Shown one piece after another: positions 46,148 to 58,255 of a stretch of DNA of 64,000 bases. The stretch lies in assembly GCA_900073065.1 (NCBI GenBank), contig FJOG01000003.1:2110133-2174132 (forward strand), read 5' to 3'. The notes beneath the pieces were generated by a model. The model was not told where the DNA came from and ran no database searches. It saw only the letters and a program-made list of their open reading frames with translations. Made by a program: the position numbers and the translations under genes. Source of the stretch: Phialocephala subalpina (lineage: Eukaryota; Ascomycota; Leotiomycetes; Helotiales; Mollisiaceae). The stretch's first letter is position 1. The number at the start of each line of letters is the position of its first letter.

Positions 46148-47008
46148 ATGGCATCAAGCTCTGCAATGGTTGATCCCAAGATCTTCGAGCAACTGCAAAC
46201 CAAGATCGACGAAGACGCAGAGGTTCGAGACCAGATCAAGGCCATCATCCAAACCCTGGAGAGACAAAGCCGCAATGCTCAGTCCATCCTGTCAAGAGCT
46301 CATTCGATCCCAGCAGCAAATCGTAAGTCTACCAACCCATATCTGCGTAAATCTAACGTGTCATAGTCCAGCCAGTTCTCGAAGCTGCAGAAGCTGCCAT
46401 CAAGGATGAAGTCGAGAGTATCACCAAGCTGGCTACGACCACCACAGGCTCCCCATACTACAAGTAGGCAGATCGCCCATGTCCACGACCAAGCTGACGG
46501 CCAAAGGTACAACGGTATTTGGACTCGCGATGTTCAGAATGTGATCTCGACGATCCTGCTCTGCGGATGGCTTGGGGGCATATCTTCACAAGGTACTCCA
46601 GATGCTGGCAGACTCCTCACAATTGAAGAGATCGGTCAAGTTCTCAATGGCAAGCTCCCTCCACAATCTGCAATGCTTCTGTTAATGTTTCCAGTCCCCG
46701 TCAACCTTAAAGACCAAGACGCCTTTCACATTACAATCGAAGAATACCTCCTCTCCCTCATCAACCTCATCGACGAACTCGCCCGCCTCGCAATCAACTC
46801 CGTCACTCTCGGCGATTACCAACGTCCTCTACAAATCAGCCAATTCGTCAAGGACCTACATGCTGGTTTCCAGATCTTGAATCTCAAGAATGATGTTTTG
46901 AGACGCAGAAGTGACAGCATCAAATACAGTGTTAAGAAGGTTGAGGACATTGTCTACGATCTATCACTGAGGAATCTGGTCCCGAGACCTGCGGCTACGA
47001 CTACTTGA
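46148..47008 (+). CDS. Translin
   Basis: Single-stranded nucleic-acid-binding protein that forms, with TRAX, the C3PO complex in organisms that have it. Exons 46148-46322, 46367-46463, 46507-47008; 257 aa; introns 44 and 43 nt. The signature C-terminal half is clear: EEYLLSLINLIDELARLAINSVTLGDYQRP, followed by FQILNLKNDVLRRRSDSIKYSVKKVEDIVYDLSLR, matching vertebrate translin closely in pattern. The N-terminal helix has the usual RDQIKAIIQTLERQ segment. The spacing between the N-terminal part and YNGIWTRD fits after splicing. No TRAX gene is in the window. Confidence 0.94.
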
Positions 47009-47491
47009 GCTTGGAAAGGGCATAATGTCACAATGGGGAGGTTATGATTGATAATAATTGGCTTGGGCGTGCTGGAGTTCTGGTAGTATATTGCATGGCG
47101 CTGGATGGGCATACACTGGACGATGATACGAGAATAAGCTTCGAGGGAAGAACGAGAGGAATGTAAAAGCATCAAAATTACTTGTCTTTACCAAAGGCGG
47201 GGTTCTAGACAATGTTCGAGATCGAGACGACGAGTTACGGTGACTTGGAATCACCTCTATCATCCACATTCTAGCTTGTCTCTTCTCCAGGACAAGCCAA
47301 ACCTTCTCATAACTGGCCATGAGCTTCATCCCAAGTTTCGATTCACAAATCCAAGCAGAACCCCTGCGTTGAAAGCATTTTTGTTGCACATATAAATTTT
47401 ACTATTGCACCGGAAAAACGAACCCCCGAGCCGAAAGCTTTCCGTGTAATTTCGAGCTCTCCAACAGGTCTCACTCCGAGTCCACCCAAAA

Positions 47492-48320
47492 ATGCCACTC
47501 ATCGACCCCGTTACCATGTCCTCTCTCGCTCCTTCCTCTCAACCCGCTCCCACAAAACCCTCACTTCCCATCGACCTCCTCCCAACCAACCTCGCACGCC
47601 TCGTCTCACAAGCACATCCAGCACTGCTGCTGGCAGCATACTACATTCGATTTCCAGCTCTCGTTGCGGACCCAGTATCGACGCTTTTACAATCGCTGCT
47701 TCCGGTGGCTGTGATACAGATAGCGTATGCTGTAACGTGCTTACCGGCCGTGGGTGCAGGTGCGAAGCCTGTTGCGAAGAAAGTGAAGCTAAATGCTCCA
47801 AAGAAGGGTGGAGAGTCTCAAGTTGGGCGGAAAGCATTTGTATGTTCACATCTTTTCCTCGATCATATTTTACAATTCTCACATGGAATCCGACGGACAA
47901 AGCTAACATACCCAACAGACAGCGATCCTCTCACTCCTCCTAACCCTCTTCACCACCCTCCCCCTCTTCACCCTCCAAATCCTCTTCGGCGCCCCCCTCA
48001 CCACCCACCTCCCACACACTCTCCTCTCATCCGCCCACCTCGCTCTTCTCTCCCTCTTTCCCCTCTTTTACGTACACGGCACATCCGCCTCCAAATGGCG
48101 AGAAATAATATCTATCTATTCGCCTATCGATGAGGTATTTGGTGGTTCAGTAGGAGCTTTCATTGGGGCTTGGTTGGGAGCGGTACCCATTCCGTTGGAT
48201 TGGGATAGAGAGTGGCAGGCTTGGCCGATTACTGTTGTTACGGGGGCATATCTTGGATATGGGGTTGGGAAGGTTGTTGGTGGATGGGTTTTGAAGGGGA
48301 AGAGGGTGGAATTTGATTGA
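47492..48320 (+). CDS. GPI11: GPI-anchor biosynthesis protein PIG-F (Gpi11)
   Basis: Endoplasmic-reticulum membrane protein that stabilises the ethanolamine-phosphate transferases of GPI synthesis. Exons 47492-47839 and 47919-48320, joined by a 79-nt intron; 249 aa. Several hydrophobic segments are present (HPALLLAAYYIRFPALVA; LLLTLFTTLPLFTLQILFG; the Leu-rich LLSSAHLALLSLFPLFYV). The C-terminal signature DEVFGGSVGAFIGAWLGAVPIPLDWDREWQ..WPITVVTGAYLGY is diagnostic of PIG-F. The Met at residue 9 (MSSLAPSS) is an alternative start. Confidence 0.94.
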
Positions 48321-51300
48321 TTGCACAAGGGATGGAGAAGAAGGGAAAGGAAGAGATGCACATCTGTGATGTTTAGGACTAGATTAATTAGTAGATCCTG
48401 TAGGATCATCTAACAGATGTTCAAGAATCGTTGGAAATTCGAAGGTTTCCAGCTGGAGGGGTCGAGAATATCACCATCTAGAAGGCTTGGCTAGATGCCC
48501 AGGTCTCAAAGTCCCAGCATCGCATGACAATTGACTGTAGGAAGGATGGAACGTCTGCAAGGGTTATCTCGGTCATAGGGCGGATCTCTTTGCCAATAGT
48601 CAATGTTATGGTCAAGATTCCATTTTTCAGACGGGGCTGCTATCTGCCTACTCTATGCTTTCCAGAAGATACCAATTGATTTTTCCAAACCACATCAAGG
48701 GCTTATATTTTTACTGTATGAAGCAGCCTAGACTGAGATCCTGCAAGGTTGACTTGCTTGTCCTCATTACCCTCTTTCAGACGAGGCTAGATATCTTGAC
48801 TAAGTTATAGTCCCTCTATCAATATCTCCTACTCTTCCCTTCTTTCCCATCACTGCCTTCAATGTGGAATATCTGTACGCGTATACCCCACATGCCATGC
48901 TTCGGACCTTGACTCTCAATATGCAGCTGCAAGAGCTCCCCGCTTTTCCCCTCACAGCCTCCACCGTTTCAAATGGCCGACTCCTTCAACGCCCAGTCCG
49001 GCACATACCTGGAAACACAGCCACGAATGTTGACGACAAGCTTTCTGTAGGCAGCGTCCCGAATGGTGCGGAGGAATAAGGCTTGGGAGAAGGAAGTGGT
49101 CTTGGGACCCAAGTAACTTGGCTGTCTTGGGTAATGCTTGTCGTGACAGCCTGATCAGATGCTGCGCACTGGGATGAAAAAAATCGAAAATATTGGTAGT
49201 AGATTCATAGGGACTTGTATTGGGTATCATGTCTTTCGAGTCGTCATTCCCAGCGGCGTTGATAGGTTTTGGTTCGTGTTTGGAGGAAGGTAGTATGCAA
49301 ATCCTAGGAATTCGTTGTGGAGAGCAACTCGAAAGAGACTAAATCCAATTAGCAGCAAATGGAAATGGAAACAATAATTTTTTTCATCGCTTGTGGGACA
49401 CTGGGATGCTGTTTCAGTTCTGCTCTTGCTTCTCAAAATCTGCGGCCTTGATTCACACCATAGTAAGTTGCGACAAGTCTGTCCTTGCCCATTGTAAAAT
49501 GATGCGCTCAAAGCAAAGAGTTCTGTGGCGGAGCACTCGACGGCTATTAGACAAAACAAAATGGTGGACGATTGGCATGGTAGTCGCTCGAATGTTCAAC
49601 AAGCCAACGGTCCATTCATTGTCCAAGAGGATCAATAATATTCAGCTAGAAGACGACTTGATCATTCTCTCCCGGAGTCATCAGACAGCAGAACCGACCT
49701 GATATGCAAGCCAAGATACGAGTAGCTTGGCATCGACTTGACAACACAACGTTACGACCAATCCGAAGTCCTTGGCCCCTCTGCTTACTGGAAGTTCAAT
49801 GCCTTTATTTCAATTCCATCAGTTGACAGCGGCAAACAATTTTGGCCCGTGGCCTGCCTTTTCAAGTTCGGCGTGCATCCACATTTGGATGGACCGGCCG
49901 AAGCCGAAAAGCCACAACGTTTAGCTGCTGCAGAAGATGAGATGGAGGTGGTGTGGTTGGAAGAGCCGCATGCAGAGCGGTTGCGGAAAGGTATCTTGCC
50001 TGATGCACGGGAAATCCTAAGCCCGCATTTGCGGATGGAATGGAAACAGCTGTGAATGAGATAACCTGACTTCGATGGCTCTTTTAAATTTGGAAGAGTT
50101 CATTCGAGTGCAGTATCATGCAACTTCATACCTGGTGGAAAGCCTTCATTCCAGCGTACGGTTCAGCCGCACATGACGACGTGGACAACAGTCTCAATTC
50201 AGCGTCATCTGTTTGGCTTTTGAGATTGACAACATCCTACGAAACTTCGTAGAGAATTGAGATAACAGGTCCGGAAGAGCTCAACTCGATAGCCGCCTGT
50301 AACTGAATTGCTATCTCAATGTTGGACACTGAAATGTAAAGCAGATACATAGCTAATAGAAAAAGTTGAGTTGCAAATTGCAATTGTCAGAGTAGAGACG
50401 TTCAGCACTGGCTGGAATACCTCGTTGAATTGAGGAGGGAGATGAAGTTGTAAAATCTAAACAATCCCAAATCAGAGGAATTCCTTTAAAGGTAAAACAA
50501 ATTGAAAGTCAAAAGAAGGGCCGAAGCCAAGCGCTACAAACTTCAGAGTGTCTTGCGACTGAGAACCCGAGTCAACCAGTCATTCCCAAATTCCCAAATG
50601 TAAGGAACCGACTCATCTCGGAGCGTCTGAGACACTCTCTATCTTCTGCCACCAACTCACTTCTCGGGCCATCCGAGCGCCTATCCAGCAACTTCACCAA
50701 ACAGAAGGAAAAGGGAGTAGGGTAAAGAGAAGGTCATGTGAGGCGGGGAAGATGTTTCATGGACCACCTTACCTAATCTCCACATTGCGTTTCCAAAGGC
50801 CAGTGGTCTGAGAGGAAGTGATTGTCTGTGGCGTCAAGGGTGAACTGTGAACGCCTCATCCAAGGGCAAACATGCACCTTCCTAAAGGGGACTCGCATCG
50901 CTGGCGCGGGCCTGCCTTTTTTGGAATTTGAGGATAAGTCTTTGGGTTCTCGACTTTGGAGGGTAGATGAGGTGATCAGTTCGTGGAGAGCTTAAGGCAA
51001 GGTAGAGATAAGGGTGGATACTCCGGAAGCAGAAGTTTTCTAGAAGGATTCTTGGCTGCCTTCTTCACAGCCTTGGCTCGAACTCTGGCTGACTGAAGCC
51101 TCAAACGCCTTCAAGATACATCATTGGTTGAACTCGGGAATTCTTATCAAAAGGGCCCGTGATATCGGCAACGGTGGCAGCTTTTGGACTTTGGAGGTCT
51201 AGTTTTAGGTTTTGGGAAGCCAGGGTGACAGGGGAGAGCTGTTCGGTGCGTTGTTCTGGAAGATTTCCGTATTCGGTGAGAAGGCGGGGGTTGGAATGGG

Positions 51301-52910
51301 GAGGTCATGCTGGCCAATTATCGTATGAGACAATGAGGCAGGAGAAAGGTATCACAAGATCAGCCTTTGACGAGTGGCTCTGAGGAGGATCTCAGCCGTG
51401 GAGAAACCTCAGGGCACCGTGGACCTAGAACTTTTATCAGCTGTTTTGACATCTCCTTAACAAATTCATTCGCCTTAGTCTCCAAGTCTGTATCATGACA
51501 TCGAATTAAGCTATCAAGCTCACCAAGAATAATTCAAGAGATTCGTCCAAGAATCTCGACCGTTCAAGGCTGACTCTGGGTTCTGACAAAAGGAAACGAT
51601 CTCAGCGCAGTCTCACTTCTCCACACCCTAACTACAACGCTAGATGAGGCCAATTGATTGATCCTGCATGGATCTGTGCATCCCTCACGAATCATGTGTT
51701 GTATAAATGCAAGCCAAGATGCGACCCGGTAAATGGCTCGAGAACCCTGCAATTCTTATCGCCTTGGCTTGTTCAATATCCATCGTGACTGGCTGATTCC
51801 GAGTCGATATCTCGAAATCTCCTGTCAGGCTGTCGCCATGTTGAGCGTCGAATTGCACCATACTTCGTACAGACCAATTCACCTTTGCTTAACGGCCTCT
51901 CCGAAGATACAACTGAGAACGTTTTGAGAAGGCCTCAAGACCCATGCAAGCAGCACCTTTAGTTTCAATATTGCCTGAAAGTGTATGCAAAAAATGCATA
52001 TCGATTTCTAGTAATGCCGTGTGTAACCACCTTAGTGTGGGATCTATCTCGACACCACTGATTTGTGCCACGAGCAAGTTGGTAGTGGGAAAGCAGGAAC
52101 AATCAGCCTGAAGCTGTCCTCGAAGAAGGGAAGAAGTCTCCCCGCTTCCAGAAATAACGGGTGATTTATCGACTGCAGCTTTGTGTAAGAACGCGAGAAT
52201 GCAACGCTGTGCGACGGGCGATCTGATTCCAAACTTAGAGATCCAAATGACAAGAGCTCTTCTCTGGGCCGCGGCTGTGACGATCTTGCACGCTCACTCG
52301 CCAGTGTGGCTTTCCATGGTGCATGGTGGCTCGAATCCTGGCATAAAAATACAATTCGAAGCCAGATGGATTGGACAACTCACCCACATTCTTTGCATCC
52401 GGGTGGCTAGAGGAGCGGAGGTTCCAAATAATGCGGACCAAAACTGAGTGGCCCTGGGAACACCACCAACAACGGCCCCACTAAACCAATGCAAGGGTCT
52501 CCTCCGCAGCAAAGGGCCTGTCTGTGCCCATGTTCTGTGCGCCAGGCCTCTATCAGCCTAGTAGCTTGCAAAAATGCCCCATCGAGGAGCCTTGCAGGCC
52601 TCGAAGCTGAAATAAGTGAATGGTGAACAACTAGTCCGAAGTGAGTCGAGAAGGCGTGAGAGTACGAGTAAGAGTGAGTGCTCGGAAGGTGGCTTGAGGT
52701 TGCTGGTCGAATTTCGAATGTCCCGAACCATAGCGTCCTGCATACCACGACTTCTCGTCCCCAATAAGGTTCGAACAGGCGCTGCTGTGTAACTTCCCAG
52801 CCTGGTCGCGCTCGCCGTTGCTATAAAGCTCTCCCAAATCCCACGCGCAAGTTTGTCTCCTCGTTCATCTCACCTTCCACTCCCTAGTCGTGTGAATTCT
52901 CATCGCAACC
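48321..52910. other. Gene-poor 4.6 kb stretch
   Basis: The longest stretch without a supported gene. A plus-strand frame at 49738-50055 (ends RMEWKQL) has a protein-like acidic middle but no domain or partner exon, so I do not call it. No RNA gene or clear repeat was seen. The last kilobase is probably the promoter of the permease, with a CT-rich leader (52855-52905). Confidence 0.4.
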
Positions 52911-54834
52911 ATGGCTGAGAAGGACGCTTACAACGTCAACGAGTACCATCATGGCAATGGCGAAGTTCATCCCCAGTATGTCGAGCCATCTGGGGTCGAG
53001 TCCAAGCAAGGCCGCATCGCCGAAGCTGCGGCGCTGTATGGCGATCTCGATACCGCAGAAGAATATGGTTATGTGACTCGAGGGTACGTTTGTAAAGCAA
53101 TAGCAATAAGGTCGCTCACTTACAATGTCTCTTCTCCAGATTGAAGTCCCGGCACATCCAGTTCATTGCTCTCGGAGGTACTATTGGTACTGGTCTCTTC
53201 TTGGGTATCGGCAGCGCTTTCACGCGTGCCGGCCCTCTGTCCGTTCTGCTGGGTTATACCTTCACTGGTATCGCGGTCTTTGCCATGATGCAGTGCTTGG
53301 GTGAAATGGCTACCTGGCTCCCTCTTCCTGGTTCAATCCCTCAATTCTGCGCCCGCTATGTCGACGATGCTCTTGGATTTGCTGTTGGTTGGAACGTGAG
53401 TTGTAATCCTCTGATTTACCCCACATTCTGCTGCGTCAAGTTGCGGCCCATCTCTCGTAAGAACCCAAAGCTAATCTTGCGACCTGAATAGAACTGGTAT
53501 GCTTCCGCCATCACTCTCTGTGCCGAAATCTCTGCCGCTTCGATCGTTATCAATTATTGGGAAGGCGCACAACACATCAGTGTTGCAGTATGGATCACGA
53601 TAATTATCATCCTAGTGGTCTGCCTTAACATTTTCGCCATCCAGATCTATGGTGAGGCCGAATTCATATTTGCTAGTGTCAAGATCATCACCATTGTTGG
53701 TCTCTTGATCATGGCATTCATCGTCGACCTCGGTGGTGGACCCAAGCATGATCGTCTGGGATTCCGATTCTGGAAGCATCCGGGTGCAATGAAAGAGTAC
53801 GACTCTACTGGCAACACAGGTCGATTCTTGGGTCTCTTCTCCGTCTTGGTCAACGCCGCATTCTCATACGGTGGTGTCGAGCTTGTAGCTGTTGCTGCCG
53901 GTGAGGCCGAGAATCCTCGCAAGAACATCCCCAAGGCAGTCCGCAGAGTCTTCTGGCGTATTCTGTTCTTCTATGTCCTTGGATCTTTGGCCATCGGTGT
54001 CCTCGTTGCATCGAACGACCCACATTTGCTTCACGCCCAGGAGGTTGGCGCTTCAGGTGCTGCCCGTTCGCCATGGGTCATTGGTATCCAGAACGCTGGT
54101 ATTCCGGTTCTCCCATCCATCATCAACGCTGTCATCTTAACTTCCGCCTCCTCATCTGCCAATGCTTTCTTGTACACCGGATCCCGTTACCTTTTCGCTC
54201 TCGCACAGAACAAGCAGGCACCAAAGTTCCTCCTGAAGTGTAGCGGGGCTGGTGTCCCATACTGGTGTGTCTTCTTCACAGCCATCATTGCCGGTCTCAC
54301 CTATCTGTCCGTAAAGACTGATGGCGGTGCTGCTTCGGCCTTTAACTGGTTCCAAAATTTGACCACCATTGCCTCCCTCTTCACCTGGTGTTCCATCTGT
54401 GTTGCATACATTCAGTTCCACAAGGCGCTCAAGGCCCAAGGAGTTGACCGTAACACTCTTGTCTTCAAGTCCCACTTCCAGCCATACACTGCCTGGTTCG
54501 CGTTCTTCTACTTCGCCATAATCATCCTCTTCAATGGATTTGATGTCTTCGTCGGCAAGAACCACTCACACTGGACCGTCACTGGCAAGTTTCCTTTCCA
54601 CCTCCTCAATTCTCATGACTCTAACATATTGCAGACTTCCTCACTGCCTATCTTGGTATTCCCATCTTCTTCGTCTTGTACGGTTTCTGGAAGATCTACA
54701 AGCGAACTCCTTTCATCCACCCAGCGGATGCCGATATCACAACTGGCAAAGCTGCTTTGGATGCCGAGGATGGGCAATGGCCAGAACAACATCCAAGAAA
54801 CATCTTCGAGAGAGTTTGGTTCTGGATTGCGTAG
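52911..54834 (+). CDS. Amino-acid permease (APC/YAT family)
   Basis: Plasma-membrane proton-coupled amino-acid importer of the fungal YAT group. Exons 52911-53083, 53140-53395, 53492-54584, 54635-54834; 573 aa. The first membrane helix has the classic RHIQFIALGGTIGTGLFLGIGSAF. Further signatures: FSYGGVELVAVAAGEAENPRK and SSSANAFLYTGSRYLFALA. The last intron (54585-54634) begins with GC, not GT (ACTG|GCAAGT..GCAG); splicing it gives DFLTAYLGIPIFFVLYGFWKIYKRT, the expected last helix, while reading through gives unrelated sequence. The exact substrate (proline, general or dicarboxylic) cannot be told. Confidence 0.93.
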
Positions 54835-56085
54835 ACGGGTGGGGCGGTTTCGTTGCATTTTCTACATAACTGATGCTCATATGTATGATGAAATAGCGGT
54901 GGTTTTGCATAATGCGTGACGCGAAAGATATCCCCATGAAGAATAAAGAATTTAAGATCGCGTTAATCTTTCAATATGTTGAGTTTCCTATGCGCATGTT
55001 CTGAATGTATTATGTTATGCGTCCTCGAACTCGTACCTTGACGATGGCGATTGATGAGGTCCCTTTCTTGGGTGGAAAGCTGCCAATTGACTTGGTGAAA
55101 GTCCACGAGCCAATGAGCATCTCGCTCTGGGCTACCCAGGAAATTCTTCTCTTCACTTGGGTCTTGCAATTGTTGGCACTGGTATTTATCTCATAGACCG
55201 GCTAGCGCTTCCAATGATCCAGCCCTGCTGGGACTTTCGGGCCCTGAATATCATGTCAATGCAAGGACTTGACATGTGAGACGGGACGGATACTGTACTT
55301 GATCTTCTCATTCTCAACTGTCCTTCTTCCAATAACTTTTCTTGGCATTTTCCAGAACTCCGGTCATTTTGAAGAGTCATAATCTCGTGATTGGTCCAAT
55401 TCCCTGCTTCCTGCAAGCATCCGCGTATTTCTCCCAAAGATCGGCTGCAGTCGCGTCGCTTTCGTCTCTGTTTTCTCCGTTTCGTCAGAGTAGTTAAAGA
55501 AAAGTAAGAAAAAGAGAAATATGGTTTCGAGAGTGGGAGATCGAGAATTGAGGTCTTTTCCGTCTTGGTAGGAACATAAGCAGGCGAAAACCGACGACGC
55601 GATTGGTGGGTCAAAGTTCTAGTTGGTCATAATTGTGGAGATCGTTTGGAGCTATGTAGCGGCGCCTTTGGCATTACATGTGGCTTACTCGGGTAAAAAG
55701 CTCATGTGTCCGATACGCCAATTTGCACCTTTCAATGCAGCAGAGAATTCCTAATCGCTCTATGAACGAACTTTCTAAATAAGAAGATCTATAATAACCT
55801 TAACTCTTCTACTTAGTAATACGTCAGTTTTGAGGGATTCGAATTACTGGTTGTTGAGTTATTCGCGATCGAATGGAGTCGATTTTTGATGTTCTAGTCA
55901 AAATCGGACATATGAGCTTTTTACCCGAGTATTCGATTTGTCAAAGGCGTTGGGACATTTTCACAGGAGAATAAGGCATCGAATTTGTTCTCATGGTACG
56001 CGTTTGGCATTGCTGGTTGCTTTTGTACAAAAAGTATCAATCTCACAGAGCCGTACGTACATACATATAGTACATGTGACTATCA
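54835..56085. other. Intergenic with MITE candidate
   Basis: No supported gene. The notable item is the inverted-repeat element at 55686-55931, listed separately. Confidence 0.45.
55686..55931. mobile_element. TA-flanked MITE candidate (Tc1/mariner-like)
   Basis: Near-perfect 29-base inverted repeats: left 55686-55714 (TACTCGGGTAAAAAGCTCAT..) and right 55903-55931, differing at one base. Each arm ends in TA at the outside, as expected if a TA target was duplicated, giving 27-bp terminal repeats starting CTCGGG. The 246-bp unit has no coding capacity. This fits a non-autonomous Tc1/mariner derivative. Confidence 0.7.
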
Positions 56086-57755
56086 TCATCTCTTGCTTCT
56101 TTTCTTCTTAGGAGTCTTCTCCAACTCTCCAGGCGCATTCGCAATATCCTCCAAAGCCTCCTTCTCTTCCTCCTTTATCAGCCCCTCCATCACGTCTCCT
56201 TCCGGCACGCCATCAACAACCACTTTCTCGCCTTCGCCGGCATTGACCACCACATCCCCAACATCCACCTCCTCAATCTTAACGGTCTCCTCTTTCGCTA
56301 CCACCTCTCCATCCTCATCCTTCTTGATCTTCTCCTTCTTGAGCTTCTCCTCCTTGATCTTCCTCCCAAGCGTCACCTTGCTCCTCTCCGCCGCCTTGCA
56401 CAACCCTCTCAACCCTAACTCACAATCTCCGCATTTCCTGCCCACCGGAAGGCATATCGTCTGACCAAGACCAACCATAAGCCAATTGATTTCGTGCCAG
56501 AGTTCTTTTGGTAGCCAGGCTTGGAGAGCTAGACGCGTCTCTTCGGGATTCTTGGTTTTGTTCCATCCCCACATATTTGTAATCCGGTGAACGTGAACAT
56601 CGACTCCGATTCCTTCTGTACGTCCCCATGCGACGCTGAGGCAGAGGTAAGCCATCTTAGGTCCTACACCTGGGAGGGACATTAGACCTTCGACTGTGAA
56701 TTGATAACGTCAGTAATTGCACTTTTGAAAATATAGCCATAGTTGAAAAGCCGCCCCAAAACCGGGGATCCGAGTATAGTAGCACAAACAAAAAGAGACA
56801 TACTAGAATCAGGAATATCCCCATTCCACTTATCTCTCAAAATCTCCGCCGCAGCCTTAATATACTTCGTCTTATTATTATGAAACCCCACCACCCAAAT
56901 CAACTCATTCAACAACTTCGGATCAACAGCCAGTATATTCTCCAACGTCAACCCCTTCTCCTCTCCCTCCTGCCAAGCCGGCAACTCATTATACAACCTA
57001 TTCATAGCCACCGCATTGGTCGTATCTTTTGTCTGTGATGACAGCATCAAGGCGATCAATGTTTGAAAACGCTTGATCTTAGGAGTGACGTGCTTTTGTG
57101 CCATACGCTCACAGCCCATTGTATCGACTGCTGCGTTTGTAGCGGCTCCTGTGGTACGCATCTCCTTCATCACGGAATAGAGTTCTGCCCAGTCGTTGGG
57201 AGCGTGTATCTCGACTTCGCCCGTTTCTTCATTCTTGATCTTGCGGGCGGGCTTGCGGACTCGAGAGGCTTTGGCAGGAGAGGGAGAGAATGTGAGGGTA
57301 TCTCCAGTTTCGGTCTTAATGATCGTCTTGTTGGGGGACTTTTTGATGGGCGTTCGGGGTGTGGAGTCCCGCTTTCGTTTTCGAGTGGTAGGAATAGCAT
57401 CTTCGATGTCTACGAGCTCGTTCGTAGTTTCGGTCGTATCTGTCATAGAGCTTGCGAGGTTAGAGAGGGAGGTGCGCGTGCTGCGGCGAGTGGGGTTGGA
57501 ACGCGTCGCATTGAGGATTTTGGTTGTCTCTTGCGAGATCTTGGATGTCCGCATGGCGAGTGACGAGCCTTGTGGCTCAATGGCAGATGGGGTAGTGGAG
57601 AAGAGGAGGCAGCCATAATTGTGAAGATATGGAGAGCTCAGGGGCAAGCTCGGTTCGGCCCGCAAAGTCGATGACGCTCTCGAGTCGTCTCGCTCGTCCG
57701 GGCATTTCAGGCTTTCAACAAATCTGTCTAGGGAGGCTCTGTGGTCAATTTGCAA
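56086..57755 (-). CDS. Endonuclease III homologue (Nth1/Ntg)
   Basis: Bifunctional DNA glycosylase/AP lyase of base-excision repair for oxidised pyrimidines. Exons 57755-56804 and 56693-56086; intron 110 nt. The helix-hairpin-helix is [11 protein letters not shown]; the catalytic Lys lies in LMLSSQTKD and the catalytic Asp in VDVHVHRI. The iron-sulphur loop is [19 protein letters not shown], spacing C-x6-C-x2-C-x7-C, two longer than the usual x5 in the last step. The C-terminus has a Lys/Glu-rich tail of about 100 residues ending KKKRSKR. The N-terminus is uncertain: Met at 57755 gives 518 aa and Met at 57554 (MRTSKISQ) gives 451 aa; the longer form might hold a mitochondrial leader. Confidence 0.93.
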
Positions 57756-58255
57756 ATGAAAGGCCCTGAACTTATACTGAGATCGGTACGTGTAAGTAAG
57801 TCCACGTTCAGCATCACTTCGGCCATTCTCGCTCTGTCTATCAACTTTGCTTGTGATCGTCCGATCTCAAGCTGTCTACCTAGTGTATGCATATCCCGAT
57901 ACAAATGCTGATGGATATCTGATGTACACTCCATTTGCGCACTTCTCTTGGTACTATCGCTATGCGATATCGTCGCTGATTGGCGTCCTCCATGAGCTCT
58001 GGTTGACTGAAACTCGTCGATAGTCCCTTCATTGCTCATTTCGTTCCGCAACGCTCTGCCCTGTCTATAGTGCCTCGAATCACAAGTGATGGATTTTGTA
58101 CTAGTCTTTCTAAAAACTTCAGTCAGAAAGTAAGGATTTTTTTCCCCCATCGACTCTGGCCTCCTTTTGGAGGGGAGGGATGAGTTCCTGGGGTCACGTC
58201 CCTTCACATCACATAGGCTGACCCACTTTCGAAGACAAGCACGAGAACTTCAACG
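57756..58255. promoter_or_regulatory. Divergent promoter of NTH1 homologue and amine oxidase
   Basis: 500 bp between two outward-facing genes. The minus-strand frame 57728-58207 overlaps it but lacks any family likeness. No specific site recognised. Confidence 0.35.

Noticed and set aside
49738..50055. 105-aa plus-strand frame as a gene
   Set aside because: No domain, no partner exon and no clear start context; insufficient support.
54585..54919. Permease C-terminus seems frameshifted
   Set aside because: A GC-AG intron explains the change and restores the last membrane helix.
55830..55850. ATTCGAATCCC on the minus strand as a tRNA B box
   Set aside because: No A box, anticodon arm or acceptor stem could be paired; it lies within the MITE candidate.
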